Assembly (NCBI GenBank): GCA_964352405.1
Contig: CAYGRY010000008.1
Span: 1 to 55,164, forward strand
Direction of reading: 5' to 3'
DNA from: UBA4207 sp964352405
GTDB lineage: Bacteria; Bdellovibrionota; Bacteriovoracia; Bacteriovoracales; Bacteriovoracaceae
DNA: 55,164 nucleotides
Both the position numbers and the translations under genes were made by a program. The notes under the pieces were generated by a model. The model was not told the origin of the DNA, did not search any database, and saw nothing but the letters and a program-made list of their open reading frames with translations. Below, piece by piece: positions 32,354 through 41,822 of the stretch. Numbering within the stretch: position 1 is the first letter of the stretch; every line of letters starts with the position of its first letter.

Positions 32354-34304
32354 ATTACTCTTATTACTTCCCTGCTTATTTGTGGGCGGGGAAGCTTTTT
32401 CTCAAGACAAAGCTCCATTACCAAGACAAGAAATCGCTATTGATCCAGATAAGGTTCCTGGCGTTCTCTATCCACTAGAAAAAATTGTTGGAGCACAAAC
32501 AGCACGATTCAATGCTTTGGAATCAAAGGCTGCCTCAAATCCAGCGAGCTTAACCACCATAGACATTACTAAAGGTTTGGAGATTGAGCCCACCTACATT
32601 CGCTCTATCCTTTTGCATACGGAACCTTCTTACCTCGTTTTATCAAGGCAAAATAAATGTTCTTTTTATGCAAGCTTAGAAAATAATCTTTTAAGAGGGC
32701 CTCAAGGTGTAACTCAGACTCTACCTATCCTTGCGACAATTAAAGAAAAGGAAACACCCGAAATTTTCTCAATTGATCGAAATAATTTTTTAAATCTTAT
32801 TTATAAAAAAGAATGTACTGCCAATAGAGATTACGGCGTTTTATTTCAAAAAAATAATCTCGCCAAGACGATTGAGAGTTTTACTTTCTCGGTCCCAAAG
32901 AGTGAAAAGCAATGCATGAATCTTCTTTCAGAGTGGTCCGCTAATAGTTATCTTCCTTATCTTTGTGGCATTCATGAGAAAATTGAAGACGGCGATCGAG
33001 CTCAATTGCAGTTAACCCAAACACCTTCAACAGAACTTCTTACGCGCAGACTTCTTGGTTCTAAAATAAAAACAAGAGATGAAATTAATGAAGTCACAAC
33101 AGTTTTCCAAAGAAATTATATTGGGGCGTTATGTAAAGGTCTTGATGATAATCAAAAATTCTGTTCTCCATTTTTAACAGATGAAATATGGCCAAAAATC
33201 ATTGCTGGCGAAAAGCCTGCATGGTTGATTGATCGACGCTGCCAAGAGCTTCTTGGTAAAAAACAACTATCAGGTCAAGACTTAATCACTTGTGCCGGTC
33301 GATTTAAAAAGCAACCAAACCTTTGCACAACAGTTGGAGCAAAGGATTATCCAGCACTATTTCCAAAACCAAATTGCGCTGAACTATCAGATGCACTGCT
33401 TGTTGAGAAATTAGTAACTCGTTATAGAGACTGTCCAGGAAATTTAGATAACGCTATAATTACTAATAGCTACAGAATTTGGTCTCATTTCCTACAAAGT
33501 GATATCCAAGTCTCTCCAGTAGAGTGCGCTCAAATCCCTACGTTAAACTTTGCCAATGAAAGTCTTAAAGTTGATCCAAAGGAAGGCTGGCCTCTTTCTA
33601 TTTGTTATCAAAACCGTGCATCAGAGGCTCGTGAATGTCTTCCCTATGTGCCAGGGCCTTCAAAGACATCTGCCTTAAGTGAGAATGTGGTTATAAAGAA
33701 AATTCTAGTTAATAATTTTGCCATGAGTCCTGACAGTGAATGTAGAATCATTAGAGGAAACGAATACAATCCATCTCTTCTTGAATATAAAAATGGCTGT
33801 TTCATCATTTACGATGACAATATTTGCACCATAACAAATTGTAAGAGAAAAATTATTCTTAATGAAAAGAACATTACAGGACTTGAGTTTTTGGGAACTG
33901 CACTTTTTAGTTATTTCCCCGATTCGATTGCACAAACCAAGTCAACGCTTCAATCCCTTTTATCTGAAACGCTAAAGATTGAGGCGAGAGAGATAAGAAA
34001 TTTAACAGAGCTAACCTTCTACTTAAAAAGTTTAAAGACAGCTATCGTTCACGGTATTGGTTGCGCGGAAGAAATTCTACCAAGTTTCTTTCAACGAAAG
34101 TATTTTAATCAATGCACCCCACTCCCCTTTATTATTGATGGAATTTCTAATAGGGCCAATGGAGATGACGTCGTCGTAAGAACAACCTTAGATGATATTC
34201 ACTCACCCAGAATCATTCCTTGGAACTATTTATTTAATAGTGTTTCAGCTTTTCAAACGCAGCACCTACTCAAAACATGGACTTTGTATGGCATTAAAAA
34301 TTAG
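32319..34304 (+). CDS. Cysteine-rich secreted protein of unknown function
   Basis: A 661-residue protein with an N-terminal signal peptide (Arg/Lys, then a Leu run, cleavage after GEAFS near residue 28). Beyond the signal it has 20 cysteines, an even number fitting extensive disulfide bonding in the periplasm or outside the cell. I recognise no domain. The ATG overlaps the Fe-S oxidoreductase by 35 bases and lacks a strong ribosome binding site, implying translational coupling. It overlaps the next gene by 17 bases. The base composition resembles its neighbours. Confidence 0.78.
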   Translation: MWHLFWPSRSFKLLLLLPCLFVGGEAFSQDKAPLPRQEIAIDPDKVPGVLYPLEKIVGAQTARFNALESKAASNPASLTTIDITKGLEIEPTYIRSILLHTEPSYLVLSRQNKCSFYASLENNLLRGPQGVTQTLPILATIKEKETPEIFSIDRNNFLNLIYKKECTANRDYGVLFQKNNLAKTIESFTFSVPKSEKQCMNLLSEWSANSYLPYLCGIHEKIEDGDRAQLQLTQTPSTELLTRRLLGSKIKTRDEINEVTTVFQRNYIGALCKGLDDNQKFCSPFLTDEIWPKIIAGEKPAWLIDRRCQELLGKKQLSGQDLITCAGRFKKQPNLCTTVGAKDYPALFPKPNCAELSDALLVEKLVTRYRDCPGNLDNAIITNSYRIWSHFLQSDIQVSPVECAQIPTLNFANESLKVDPKEGWPLSICYQNRASEARECLPYVPGPSKTSALSENVVIKKILVNNFAMSPDSECRIIRGNEYNPSLLEYKNGCFIIYDDNICTITNCKRKIILNEKNITGLEFLGTALFSYFPDSIAQTKSTLQSLLSETLKIEAREIRNLTELTFYLKSLKTAIVHGIGCAEEILPSFFQRKYFNQCTPLPFIIDGISNRANGDDVVVRTTLDDIHSPRIIPWNYLFNSVSAFQTQHLLKTWTLYGIKN

Positions 34305-35334
34305 CCTTACAATACTTCTATTATTCACGCAGATTGCTTTTGCTAAAAAGCTTCCTGAACTTGCGACCAAGCAAGACGTCTCAAATATTCGCTACCTCAC
34401 ACGTGATGGTAAATACACTTATTATCAACGTCGTTCAGGAGACCTCTTATTAGGGACTAATTTTAACGTTCTAGAAATTTTAAAGTCTGATATGGGTACT
34501 CAGTATTATATTTCCTCTACCTTTTCGAGTCCCTGGATCGTCATTAGTCAGCAAAATAACTACCAACAGTCATTAGACCCTAGACTTGAAGCCAAGATAT
34601 TCAGGGCAAAAAAAGGTGAAGCAGCTAGCATCGAGATTGGAAGAGGGCTCAACACTCAAGTTCAGCTAGATGGAAATTGGGTTAGTTTTTACAGCCCATT
34701 TACGAGGGTCATCACCATAAAGAGTTTAGAAAATACGCAAATTGGATTTAATATTCAAACACCAACTAAACTTAATCCATTCTTTTTCCCAGACGTCAGC
34801 ATGGTAGATGAGCAGAATATTTTTTATGTAGATATGAATGAGAAAGGTGAAAGTGCTCTTATTAAATTCACACGAGTTGATGGAAAAAGTAAGGTTATCT
34901 TTAAGCCTGAAGGCATCAATCGAAGATTAGAACTATGCTCAGGATTTGGAAAAACTTATTTAGGTGCATTTCCTTATCAACAACTGGATGGAGCAACTGA
35001 GATTTGGGAGATATCTGCAGATAAAGGATTAACAAAACCTATCTACACATCCTCACTCCCTGATATTGGACATATGGTTTGTGATCATACTGAAGGTAAG
35101 ATCTTTTTTTCTAAAGCATTCAAACTTGGCAAAGCTATTCGCCATGATATTTATTCACTTGAAACAAAAGACTCTAAGCTTGAAGCGATTAGTGATCTAC
35201 GATATGCAACATCCCTCATTAACTTTGATGGATTATTACTCATTCCCTATCAAAGTAAATTTTACGTTCCATTAGATCAAAAACAAGTCGGTGCAAAAGA
35301 AAGTTTGAGCATCGATCTTAAGGAGGGAAAGTGA
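34288..35334 (+). CDS. Secreted protein, probably beta-propeller-like
   Basis: A 348-residue protein. I place the start at ATG 34288, giving a clean signal peptide (MALKISLTILLLFTQIAFA, cleavage about residue 19), rather than at an ATT/ATG-poor upstream extension. The mature part is rich in short beta-strands with repeating patterns such as DGKYTYYQRRSGDLLLG and DEQNIFYVDMNEKGESAL, reminiscent of TolB/WD40-like propeller blades. No specific family is recognised. It overlaps the preceding gene by 17 bases and the following one by 4 (GTGA), so the three are translated as a coupled set. Confidence 0.75.
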   Translation: MALKISLTILLLFTQIAFAKKLPELATKQDVSNIRYLTRDGKYTYYQRRSGDLLLGTNFNVLEILKSDMGTQYYISSTFSSPWIVISQQNNYQQSLDPRLEAKIFRAKKGEAASIEIGRGLNTQVQLDGNWVSFYSPFTRVITIKSLENTQIGFNIQTPTKLNPFFFPDVSMVDEQNIFYVDMNEKGESALIKFTRVDGKSKVIFKPEGINRRLELCSGFGKTYLGAFPYQQLDGATEIWEISADKGLTKPIYTSSLPDIGHMVCDHTEGKIFFSKAFKLGKAIRHDIYSLETKDSKLEAISDLRYATSLINFDGLLLIPYQSKFYVPLDQKQVGAKESLSIDLKEGK

Positions 35335-36236
35335 GAATAATTCTTTCACTTCTTTTTTTGATCGTTTCTTACTCATCTCATTCAGTAGAAGTCTATTTAG
35401 CCAAAGATGAAGCTGCAATTCCAGCTGAGATATCCTTACTCCTTCGCTCTCTTCCACCTGAAAACTTTGAGGCGTTAGATAGAAAGAAAATTGAAGGATT
35501 CGTTTCCAATTATGCAACGTATTCTTCGAAGTTATCAAAAACAGATTTGTTTTTTATCGTCAAAACAGAAGTTTCAAAATTATTATTATCTTCGAGGCCT
35601 GACACTTCATCGCTTTATAAAAGCTATGATACGAAAAGATTACAAGAGATTGAACAAAAAACAGATTGGCCTGCCTACTCTCCTTGGGCACAATATGTTT
35701 TCAGATCATTTTTAAAAGACGCCAAACTTCTCGTTAATGATGCCCGCTTTCCTTCTCTTTGGTTAAGTTCACCAAGTGGAAGTATTGAAGGCTTACAAGT
35801 TTTAAGAAAACGCGTGGAGCTCGTATTAAGCTGGGTTGATTACTTTGCCTTCACTTCGGTTGTGAGTGTGAATGAAAAACTTGAGAAGCTAGCCATTAAA
35901 AACCTAGGCCGTATTGAACACGCTAGCTGGATTCTTCTTTCAATGTCATATGCTAAAGAAAATTCAACCAATCAAAAACCAGCCGAACTTTTTTCTCTAA
36001 GTGAATTAAAGTCAAATCTTAAAGGCAGCTCAGCCCAGGAAATTCTTGATAAAGTTGTAGATCCACTTCTTGAAACCAGCATGACAAAACTCCCTGCACC
36101 GGTGAATGATTGGGTGCCGCGTGAGATCGAAAATACTCCATTTAAGGGCGAAACCATCATCAAAAAGATAGATCCATTTTATTCAGCCCCGGTTCTTCTG
36201 CCAAAACCTACAAATGACTGGATTTTAAGCCTCTAG
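35331..36236 (+). CDS. Secreted helical protein of unknown function
   Basis: A 301-residue protein starting with GTG at 35331. AGGAGG (35321-35326) four bases upstream is one of the strongest ribosome binding sites in the window, and the start overlaps the previous stop as GTGA. The signal peptide (MRIILSLLFLIVSYSSHS) is followed by a mostly helical mature region without cysteines and a Pro-rich C-terminus with two similar short units (PVNDWVPREIE and PTNDWILSL). Function unknown. It is third of a coupled set of exported proteins behind the Fe-S oxidoreductase. Confidence 0.75.
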   Translation: MRIILSLLFLIVSYSSHSVEVYLAKDEAAIPAEISLLLRSLPPENFEALDRKKIEGFVSNYATYSSKLSKTDLFFIVKTEVSKLLLSSRPDTSSLYKSYDTKRLQEIEQKTDWPAYSPWAQYVFRSFLKDAKLLVNDARFPSLWLSSPSGSIEGLQVLRKRVELVLSWVDYFAFTSVVSVNEKLEKLAIKNLGRIEHASWILLSMSYAKENSTNQKPAELFSLSELKSNLKGSSAQEILDKVVDPLLETSMTKLPAPVNDWVPREIENTPFKGETIIKKIDPFYSAPVLLPKPTNDWILSL

Positions 36237-36247
36237 TTGAGGCCTTT
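36229..36247 (+). terminator. Weak terminator-like hairpin after the secreted-protein operon
   Basis: GCCTC-TAGTT-GAGGC forms a 5-base stem whose loop contains the stop codon of the upstream gene. Only CTTT follows, so termination would be inefficient. Confidence 0.3.
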
Positions 36248-36299
36248 CCCCTTGTTTCATGCTACAAATTTGCTGATTTTATCCGTCTGAGGCAGCCAT

Positions 36300-37610
36300 A
36301 TGACACTTAGCAAAAAACCCTACCGCGGTACACGTGACTTTTTCCCCATTGATAAACGTAAGCGTGATCATCTTTTTCAAGCGATGAACGAAACGGCTGA
36401 ACTCTTTGGCTATGAACCTTATGACGGCCCACTACTAGAAGAGGTCGATCTTTATCGTGCTAAATCTGGTGACGAACTCATCAATGAACAAATCTATAGT
36501 TTTACTGATCGCGGTGAGCGTGAAGTGGCGATTCGTCCAGAGATGACTCCAACGGTTGCGAGAATGGTGGCACAAGTTCATAAAAATGAAACCAAACCCA
36601 TTCGTTGGTACTCTATTCCTAACCTTATGAGATACGAAAAACCACAACGCGGAAGACTTCGCGAGCACTGGCAATTTAATGTTGATATCTTTGGTGCACC
36701 TGGTTTTTCTGGCGAGATAGAAATTCTACAACTCGCCGTAAGTCTTATGAACAAACTTGGCGCTAATGAAACCCATTTTGAAATTCTACTAAATGATCGC
36801 CGAATCGTTGATGCCTTATTTAAAGGCGCCATGGGAGCCAACGACGAGCAAGCACTCAAACTTTATAAAATAGTTGATCGCGCGAAAAAAATTCCATCTG
36901 ATGCCGTGGCAAAACTTGTCGCTGAATTAAATCTTTCTTCATCTGCAGTTGCACTTTTTGATCAATACCTTAAAGTTGATTCGTTTGAAGGCTTACTCGC
37001 TCTATTAGATGAAACAAAACAAACACAAACAGCCACAGACCTTAGAGCCTTCTTAGTTCAATTCAATGATCTAGGAATTGCAAAATACGTTAAGTATGAT
37101 CCCGCCGTTGTTCGAGGCCTCGATTATTATACCGGTATTGTTTTCGAAATTTTTGATAAGCACCCAGACAACCGTCGTGCTCTTTGCGGTGGTGGCGCCT
37201 ATGCTAATCTCTTAAAAATCTTTAACGAAGAACCTTTACCAGGTATTGGCTTTGGTCTTGGTGATGTCACCCTTACTGACTTTCTAGAAACTCATGGGCT
37301 AATGCCTGACTTTACATTAGCCAGTAACGACCTATTCCTCGCGGCTTTAGATGAAGCATCAATGACTAAAATGCTTCAAGTCGCAAGTAAGTTACGTGCC
37401 CATAATATTAAGACTGTCACCGCTCTAGAAGCTGTTAAGCTGAAAAAAGCATTTCCGATGGCAGAAAAGCGTGGAGCTAAATTCGTTGCCTTTATTGGTG
37501 AAAATGAAATTCAAAACAACACTATGCCAATTAAGAATTTGAAAGAAAAATCGCAAGTTGATATTTCTATGAATGATATCGCATCTATTGCTAAACATTT
37601 GCGCGCTTAA
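36300..37610 (+). CDS. hisS: Histidyl-tRNA synthetase
   Basis: A 436-residue class II synthetase that charges tRNA-His in the cytoplasm. The start KPYRGTRDFFP is typical. Motif 2 is GRLREHWQFNVDIFG. The histidine-specific segments appear as VVRGLDYYTGIVFEIF and the Gly-rich CGGGAYANLL followed by GIGFGLGDV (motif 3). The anticodon-binding alpha/beta domain occupies the last 90 residues. GAGG lies nine bases before the ATG. valS follows after nine bases, so the two tRNA synthetases form an operon. Confidence 0.95.
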   Translation: MTLSKKPYRGTRDFFPIDKRKRDHLFQAMNETAELFGYEPYDGPLLEEVDLYRAKSGDELINEQIYSFTDRGEREVAIRPEMTPTVARMVAQVHKNETKPIRWYSIPNLMRYEKPQRGRLREHWQFNVDIFGAPGFSGEIEILQLAVSLMNKLGANETHFEILLNDRRIVDALFKGAMGANDEQALKLYKIVDRAKKIPSDAVAKLVAELNLSSSAVALFDQYLKVDSFEGLLALLDETKQTQTATDLRAFLVQFNDLGIAKYVKYDPAVVRGLDYYTGIVFEIFDKHPDNRRALCGGGAYANLLKIFNEEPLPGIGFGLGDVTLTDFLETHGLMPDFTLASNDLFLAALDEASMTKMLQVASKLRAHNIKTVTALEAVKLKKAFPMAEKRGAKFVAFIGENEIQNNTMPIKNLKEKSQVDISMNDIASIAKHLRA

Positions 37611-37619
37611 GGATATTGT

Positions 37620-40277
37620 ATGACTCAAGAATTACCTAAAACTTATGAACCAACTACTTCTGAAAAAAAATGGTATGACACTTGGGAAAAGGGTGGATAT
37701 TTCAAACCAAGAAAAGGCAAAAAAAATGAAGGCTATTGCATCATTATGCCTCCGCCCAATGTCACCGGTCGACTCCATGCTGGTCATGCTCTAGATATAA
37801 CAACACAAGATGCATTGATTCGCTATAAACGCATGAAAGGATATGAAACTCTCTTTCTACCAGGAATGGATCATGCTGGCATATCGACTCAAAGTGTGGT
37901 CGAGAAAATGCTAATGCAAACGGAGAAAAAAACTCGACACGATTATGGTCGCGAAGCATTCATCAAAAAAACTTGGCAATGGAAAGAAGAATATGGAGGC
38001 ATCATAGCAAATCAACAACGCGTGATGGGAGCGAGTGCTGATTGGAACTACTCTATGTTCACCATGGACCCAGAAGCCAACGAAGCCGTTAGAAAGGTTT
38101 TTGTTAATCTTTATAATGAAGGTTTAATTTATCAGTCAGATTATATTATCAACTGGGACCCAGTCCTTCAGTCGGCCATATCAGATGTTGAAGTTGATCA
38201 CAAAGAAGTTAACGGTGCCTTTTATCATATCCTTTATAAAATCAAGGACAGCGATGAAACTCTTGAAATCGCCACAACTCGTCCTGAGACACTATTAGCC
38301 GATACCGCTGTTTGTGTTCATCCTGATGACGAGCGCTTTCAAAAATATATTGGAAAAACCGCCATCGTTCCTTTTTGTAACCGCGAAGTTCCAATTATCG
38401 CCGATGATTACGTATCAATCGATAAAGGTACTGGTTGCTTAAAAGTTACTCCAGGACACGACTTCAACGACTTTGAAATTGGTCGCCGACATAATCTTCC
38501 TATCATTAACATGCTCAACAAAGACGGCTCGCTTAATGAAATTGGCCTTGAGTTCAAAGGCATGATGCCACCAAAAGCCAGAAAGCTCATTGTTGAAAAG
38601 CTTGAAGAGATCGGGCAACTTAAAGAGGTCAAAAAACATACCCATCAAGTAGGTCACGGTGAAAGATCAGGCGCTATTATTGAGCCGCTAGTTTCAAAAC
38701 AGTGGTTTGTTAATGTTAAAGAGATGTCTCGTGTCGCCGTTGAAGCTGTTGAAAAAGACGATACTGTGTTTTATCCAAAACAGTGGGAGAACACTTATTT
38801 TTCATGGCTTCGTGAACCAAAAGACTGGTGCGTTTCAAGACAGCTTTGGTGGGGACATCAAATCCCAGTATTTTATTGCAATAAATGTCATCACCAGTGG
38901 GCAAGTGAAGAAGATCCTACAAGTTGTGCAAAATGTTCTGATAAAGATATTAAGCAAGACCCAGATGTCCTAGACACTTGGTTCTCCTCTGCTCTATGGC
39001 CGTTTTTAACTCTAGGCTGGCCTAATCCTGAGCGTATGAAAGACAAGAAGTTTGATACCTTCTTTCCAACCTCCGTGCTTGTCACAGGTTTTGATATTAT
39101 TTTCTTTTGGGTTGCCCGTATGATGATGATGTCCCACAAATTTATGGATAAACGTCCATTTAAGCACGTGTACGTTCATGCTATTGTCCGCGATAAGTTA
39201 GGTCGAAAAATGTCTAAATCTCTTGGAAACGGTATTGATCCACTAGAAACTGCCGCTGAGTACGGGGCTGATGCATTCAGATTTGCACTAGCAGCTGGCT
39301 CTGGTTACAACCGTACACTTAATCTCGATCCAGAACGATTTAACGGATACAAATCATTCGTCAACAAACTATGGAATGCTTTTCGTTTCACTTATCCGTT
39401 TCTTCAAGATGCCGGCGAATTACCAAAAGACTTCGCAAAGCTTGATCATCATGAACGCTGGATTCTTGCCGAACTTAATACTGTAGCAGCTCAAATGAAT
39501 TCAAGTCTTGATGAGTACCGCTTTGATGAGTCTTGTCAGGCTATTTATCATTTTGTTTATGAGAAGTTCTGCTCATGGTTTATTGAACTTTCTAAACCAA
39601 TTCTTTATGGCGATAACGAAGAAGCAAAAGCTTCACGAGCAGCGGTTTTAAGATTTGCCTTTAAAGAAATTGTTGCTCTCCTTCATCCAATTACACCTTT
39701 TATTACGGAAGAGCTGTGGGAGCATTTAAAATCTAAAGATGAAGATCTTCTCATCATCAAAGACTATCCTGAAGAAAAAGAAGAACTGCGTTTTACAAAA
39801 GATCAAGAAAGCATGAATAAATTCGTTGAGATTGTAAGTAGCATAAGAGGTGTGCGCCAAAGTGTTGGTATCAAACCAAAAGATGAAGTGGCGCTGGAAG
39901 TTTATACTGATGAAGCTGATCTTATTAGCTATTTGAAAGAACATGAAAGCGGTCTAAAAGATATGGCGCGTTTAAATAGTCTTATCGTTAAGTCAAAGTC
40001 AGAGGCTAGACCAGATAAATCTGCAGTCGCTGCACTAACTTACTGTGAGCTGTTTATTCCGTTAGAAGGATTGATTGATATTAACGATCAGATTCAAAGG
40101 CTAACTAAAGATCTTACTAAAACACAGGCTGAAATAGCCAAACTTAACAAGAAAATCACAAATCCTCAGTTCATAGATAACGCTAAACCTGAGATTGTAG
40201 AGAAAGTTAAAGTGGAAGCGGCTGAATTAAAAGAGAAAGAAGATTCTTTATTAAAGAGTTTAGCTAATTTTAAGTAA
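37620..40277 (+). CDS. valS: Valyl-tRNA synthetase
   Basis: An 885-residue class I synthetase. The HIGH motif appears as HAGH (53-56) after PPPNVTGRL, and KMSKS is at 530-534. The CP1 editing domain contains TTRPETLLADTAV, and GMDHAGIST is typical of ValS. A zinc ribbon (CNKCHHQW...CAKC, about residues 421-440) sits before the DPDVLDTWFSS segment. The C-terminus is the coiled-coil tRNA-binding arm (about 815-885). AAGGA lies upstream of the ATG. Length and order are normal for a bacterial ValS. Confidence 0.97.
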   Translation: MTQELPKTYEPTTSEKKWYDTWEKGGYFKPRKGKKNEGYCIIMPPPNVTGRLHAGHALDITTQDALIRYKRMKGYETLFLPGMDHAGISTQSVVEKMLMQTEKKTRHDYGREAFIKKTWQWKEEYGGIIANQQRVMGASADWNYSMFTMDPEANEAVRKVFVNLYNEGLIYQSDYIINWDPVLQSAISDVEVDHKEVNGAFYHILYKIKDSDETLEIATTRPETLLADTAVCVHPDDERFQKYIGKTAIVPFCNREVPIIADDYVSIDKGTGCLKVTPGHDFNDFEIGRRHNLPIINMLNKDGSLNEIGLEFKGMMPPKARKLIVEKLEEIGQLKEVKKHTHQVGHGERSGAIIEPLVSKQWFVNVKEMSRVAVEAVEKDDTVFYPKQWENTYFSWLREPKDWCVSRQLWWGHQIPVFYCNKCHHQWASEEDPTSCAKCSDKDIKQDPDVLDTWFSSALWPFLTLGWPNPERMKDKKFDTFFPTSVLVTGFDIIFFWVARMMMMSHKFMDKRPFKHVYVHAIVRDKLGRKMSKSLGNGIDPLETAAEYGADAFRFALAAGSGYNRTLNLDPERFNGYKSFVNKLWNAFRFTYPFLQDAGELPKDFAKLDHHERWILAELNTVAAQMNSSLDEYRFDESCQAIYHFVYEKFCSWFIELSKPILYGDNEEAKASRAAVLRFAFKEIVALLHPITPFITEELWEHLKSKDEDLLIIKDYPEEKEELRFTKDQESMNKFVEIVSSIRGVRQSVGIKPKDEVALEVYTDEADLISYLKEHESGLKDMARLNSLIVKSKSEARPDKSAVAALTYCELFIPLEGLIDINDQIQRLTKDLTKTQAEIAKLNKKITNPQFIDNAKPEIVEKVKVEAAELKEKEDSLLKSLANFK

Positions 40278-40319
40278 TATTTTTCATTTTAGCCTCACTA
40301 GTTAAAAAAGGAGTTCTCA

Positions 40320-41006
40320 ATGAAAGTATTATTACTAGTAGCATTATTTCTAGCCAACGTTGCCTATGCTGAAACACTTGAAAGCCAATTAGCGGTTAAA
40401 AGAAATGCTTCCAAGGCACCGCCAGATATTAAAGCAATCATGCAAAAAGCTACGGCTGATCTAAAAAAATCAGGTCTTAAGAAAGCTATCGTCATGGGTA
40501 AGAAAGCTCCTGATTTTACACTGGAAAGCTTTAAGGATGGTCAGTTCAGGCTAAAAGATGCCCTTAAAAAAGGTCCCGTGGTTGTTACTTTTTATCGTGG
40601 TGGATGGTGTCCGTATTGCAATCTTCAACTCAAAGCCTATGAATCACGTTATCAAGACTTCATTAAAGCCGGCGCGACTATAGTTGCGATCTCTCCAGAA
40701 AAACCAGAAAATGCCAAAGCGACGTCTGATGCAAACAACGTCAGTTTTGATCTGCTATATGATCAAGATAACCGAGTGGCGAGACGTTTTGGTTTAGTTT
40801 TTAAAGTTGGTAAAGATCTCAAAGACGTTTATATGAGTTTCGGTATTGATTTGGAAAAATCACAAGGTAATGATCAGTGGGAACTTCCCCTTGCCGCAAC
40901 TTACGTGATTGGCAAAGACGGCACTGTACTTTATTCATACGTGGATGCCGACTATACCAAGAGAGCTGAACCCCAAGTTCTCATCGACTTAATAAATCGA
41001 TTATAG
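40320..41006 (+). CDS. Exported AhpC/TSA-type peroxiredoxin
   Basis: A 228-residue protein with a signal peptide (cleavage after NVAYA near residue 17), then a thioredoxin-fold peroxiredoxin domain (about 58-228): KAPDFTLES, then YRGGWCPYC with Cys97 as the likely peroxidatic residue and Cys100 as a nearby resolving partner. GGAG lies six bases upstream. It would detoxify peroxides in the periplasm and could act in the host-invading or respiring cell. It overlaps the convergent regulator by six bases. A thiol-disulfide oxidoreductase role is a weaker alternative because of the CxxC spacing. Confidence 0.88.
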   Translation: MKVLLLVALFLANVAYAETLESQLAVKRNASKAPPDIKAIMQKATADLKKSGLKKAIVMGKKAPDFTLESFKDGQFRLKDALKKGPVVVTFYRGGWCPYCNLQLKAYESRYQDFIKAGATIVAISPEKPENAKATSDANNVSFDLLYDQDNRVARRFGLVFKVGKDLKDVYMSFGIDLEKSQGNDQWELPLAATYVIGKDGTVLYSYVDADYTKRAEPQVLIDLINRL

Positions 41007-41645
41007 TGATTGCCCTACCTGTGCAAGAACTTCTTGCTTTAAAACGTAGTTATTGGCTTGAGCATTAAAGACAATAGAGTAACCATGCTGTTTAATTTTC
41101 TTTCTTAGATGATGTAAGTGAACATTAAAACCCGACTTTCTTACATAAGACTCGGTCGGGTTGTTCCATAGTCTAGCAGCAAGAGCTTTTTTTTTAACAC
41201 CTTCATTTCCGGCTTTGAGTAACTCATCAAATAACATTAACTGATTTTTTGTTAGCTCTTCAGCAATACGATTAGGTAGATCGAAGAAATTGTTCACAAC
41301 ATTGGGCTTTTTAAGCTTAAGTAGTCTTATAAATCTTAAACGAATCTCATCTTGATCATAATCACCAGATACAAAATCAACGAGTTTTGTAGAAACCTGC
41401 TTCATCATTATAGGTAATAATTTTTTTTCGAACCAAAAGAAACACCATTGATCATTTTCTTCACAAGCCTTAGTAATTTCAATAATCATTTCCTCGCTTT
41501 CAACCTTAGCGAAAACTAAAGACTTTTCTTTATAAACATTAAAAAGATCCTTAGGCCATTCTGGTAATACTGCTGTTGAAGCATATTTTCTAATGACATC
41601 AACGACTGGGTGAGATGAGGCAATATTAACAATAAAAACTTTCAC
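41001..41645 (-). CDS. Winged-helix (OmpR/PhoB-type) DNA-binding protein
   Basis: A 214-residue protein. The C-terminal 75 residues match the trans_reg_C winged helix: LTKNQLMLFDELLKAG, then a LAARLWNNPT turn, the recognition helix region NVHLHHLRKKIKQHG and the wing ending NNYVL. The N-terminal 110 residues begin like a receiver (KVFIVNIASSHP) but lack the phosphoacceptor Asp pattern, so this is not an ordinary response regulator. The start is GTG with GGAG five bases upstream. It overlaps the peroxiredoxin gene tail to tail. The target is unknown; the adjacent AT-rich block is one candidate. Confidence 0.8.
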   Translation of the reverse strand: MKVFIVNIASSHPVVDVIRKYASTAVLPEWPKDLFNVYKEKSLVFAKVESEEMIIEITKACEENDQWCFFWFEKKLLPIMMKQVSTKLVDFVSGDYDQDEIRLRFIRLLKLKKPNVVNNFFDLPNRIAEELTKNQLMLFDELLKAGNEGVKKKALAARLWNNPTESYVRKSGFNVHLHHLRKKIKQHGYSIVFNAQANNYVLKQEVLAQVGQSL

Positions 41646-41752
41646 AAAAACTCCGTGGAAATAATCCTTAAGATAGTTTTATGAAAAATACGTAGTAGTT
41701 GGTAGAGGGCGATAAGAAGCTTCTATAAACATTAACAGTGTAAATCTATTAA

Positions 41753-41791
41753 ATTCAATGACTTATAAAAAATATCGAAAGATTCAATGAC
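41753..41791. repeat. Pair of 10-base direct repeats in a regulatory gap
   Basis: ATTCAATGAC occurs at 41753-41762 and 41782-41791, 29 bases apart start to start, in the 177-base gap between the divergent winged-helix gene and the orphan HTH-like gene. It could be a tandem binding site for one of these regulators. Confidence 0.4.
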
Positions 41792-41822
41792 AAATCTAGC
41801 TTATTGAGCATAAACTAATTTT

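Noticed and set aside
36435..36674. Antisense open frame inside hisS
   Set aside because: It has no ribosome binding site or recognisable protein and lies wholly within a well-conserved gene; the many similar antisense frames elsewhere were dismissed for the same reason.
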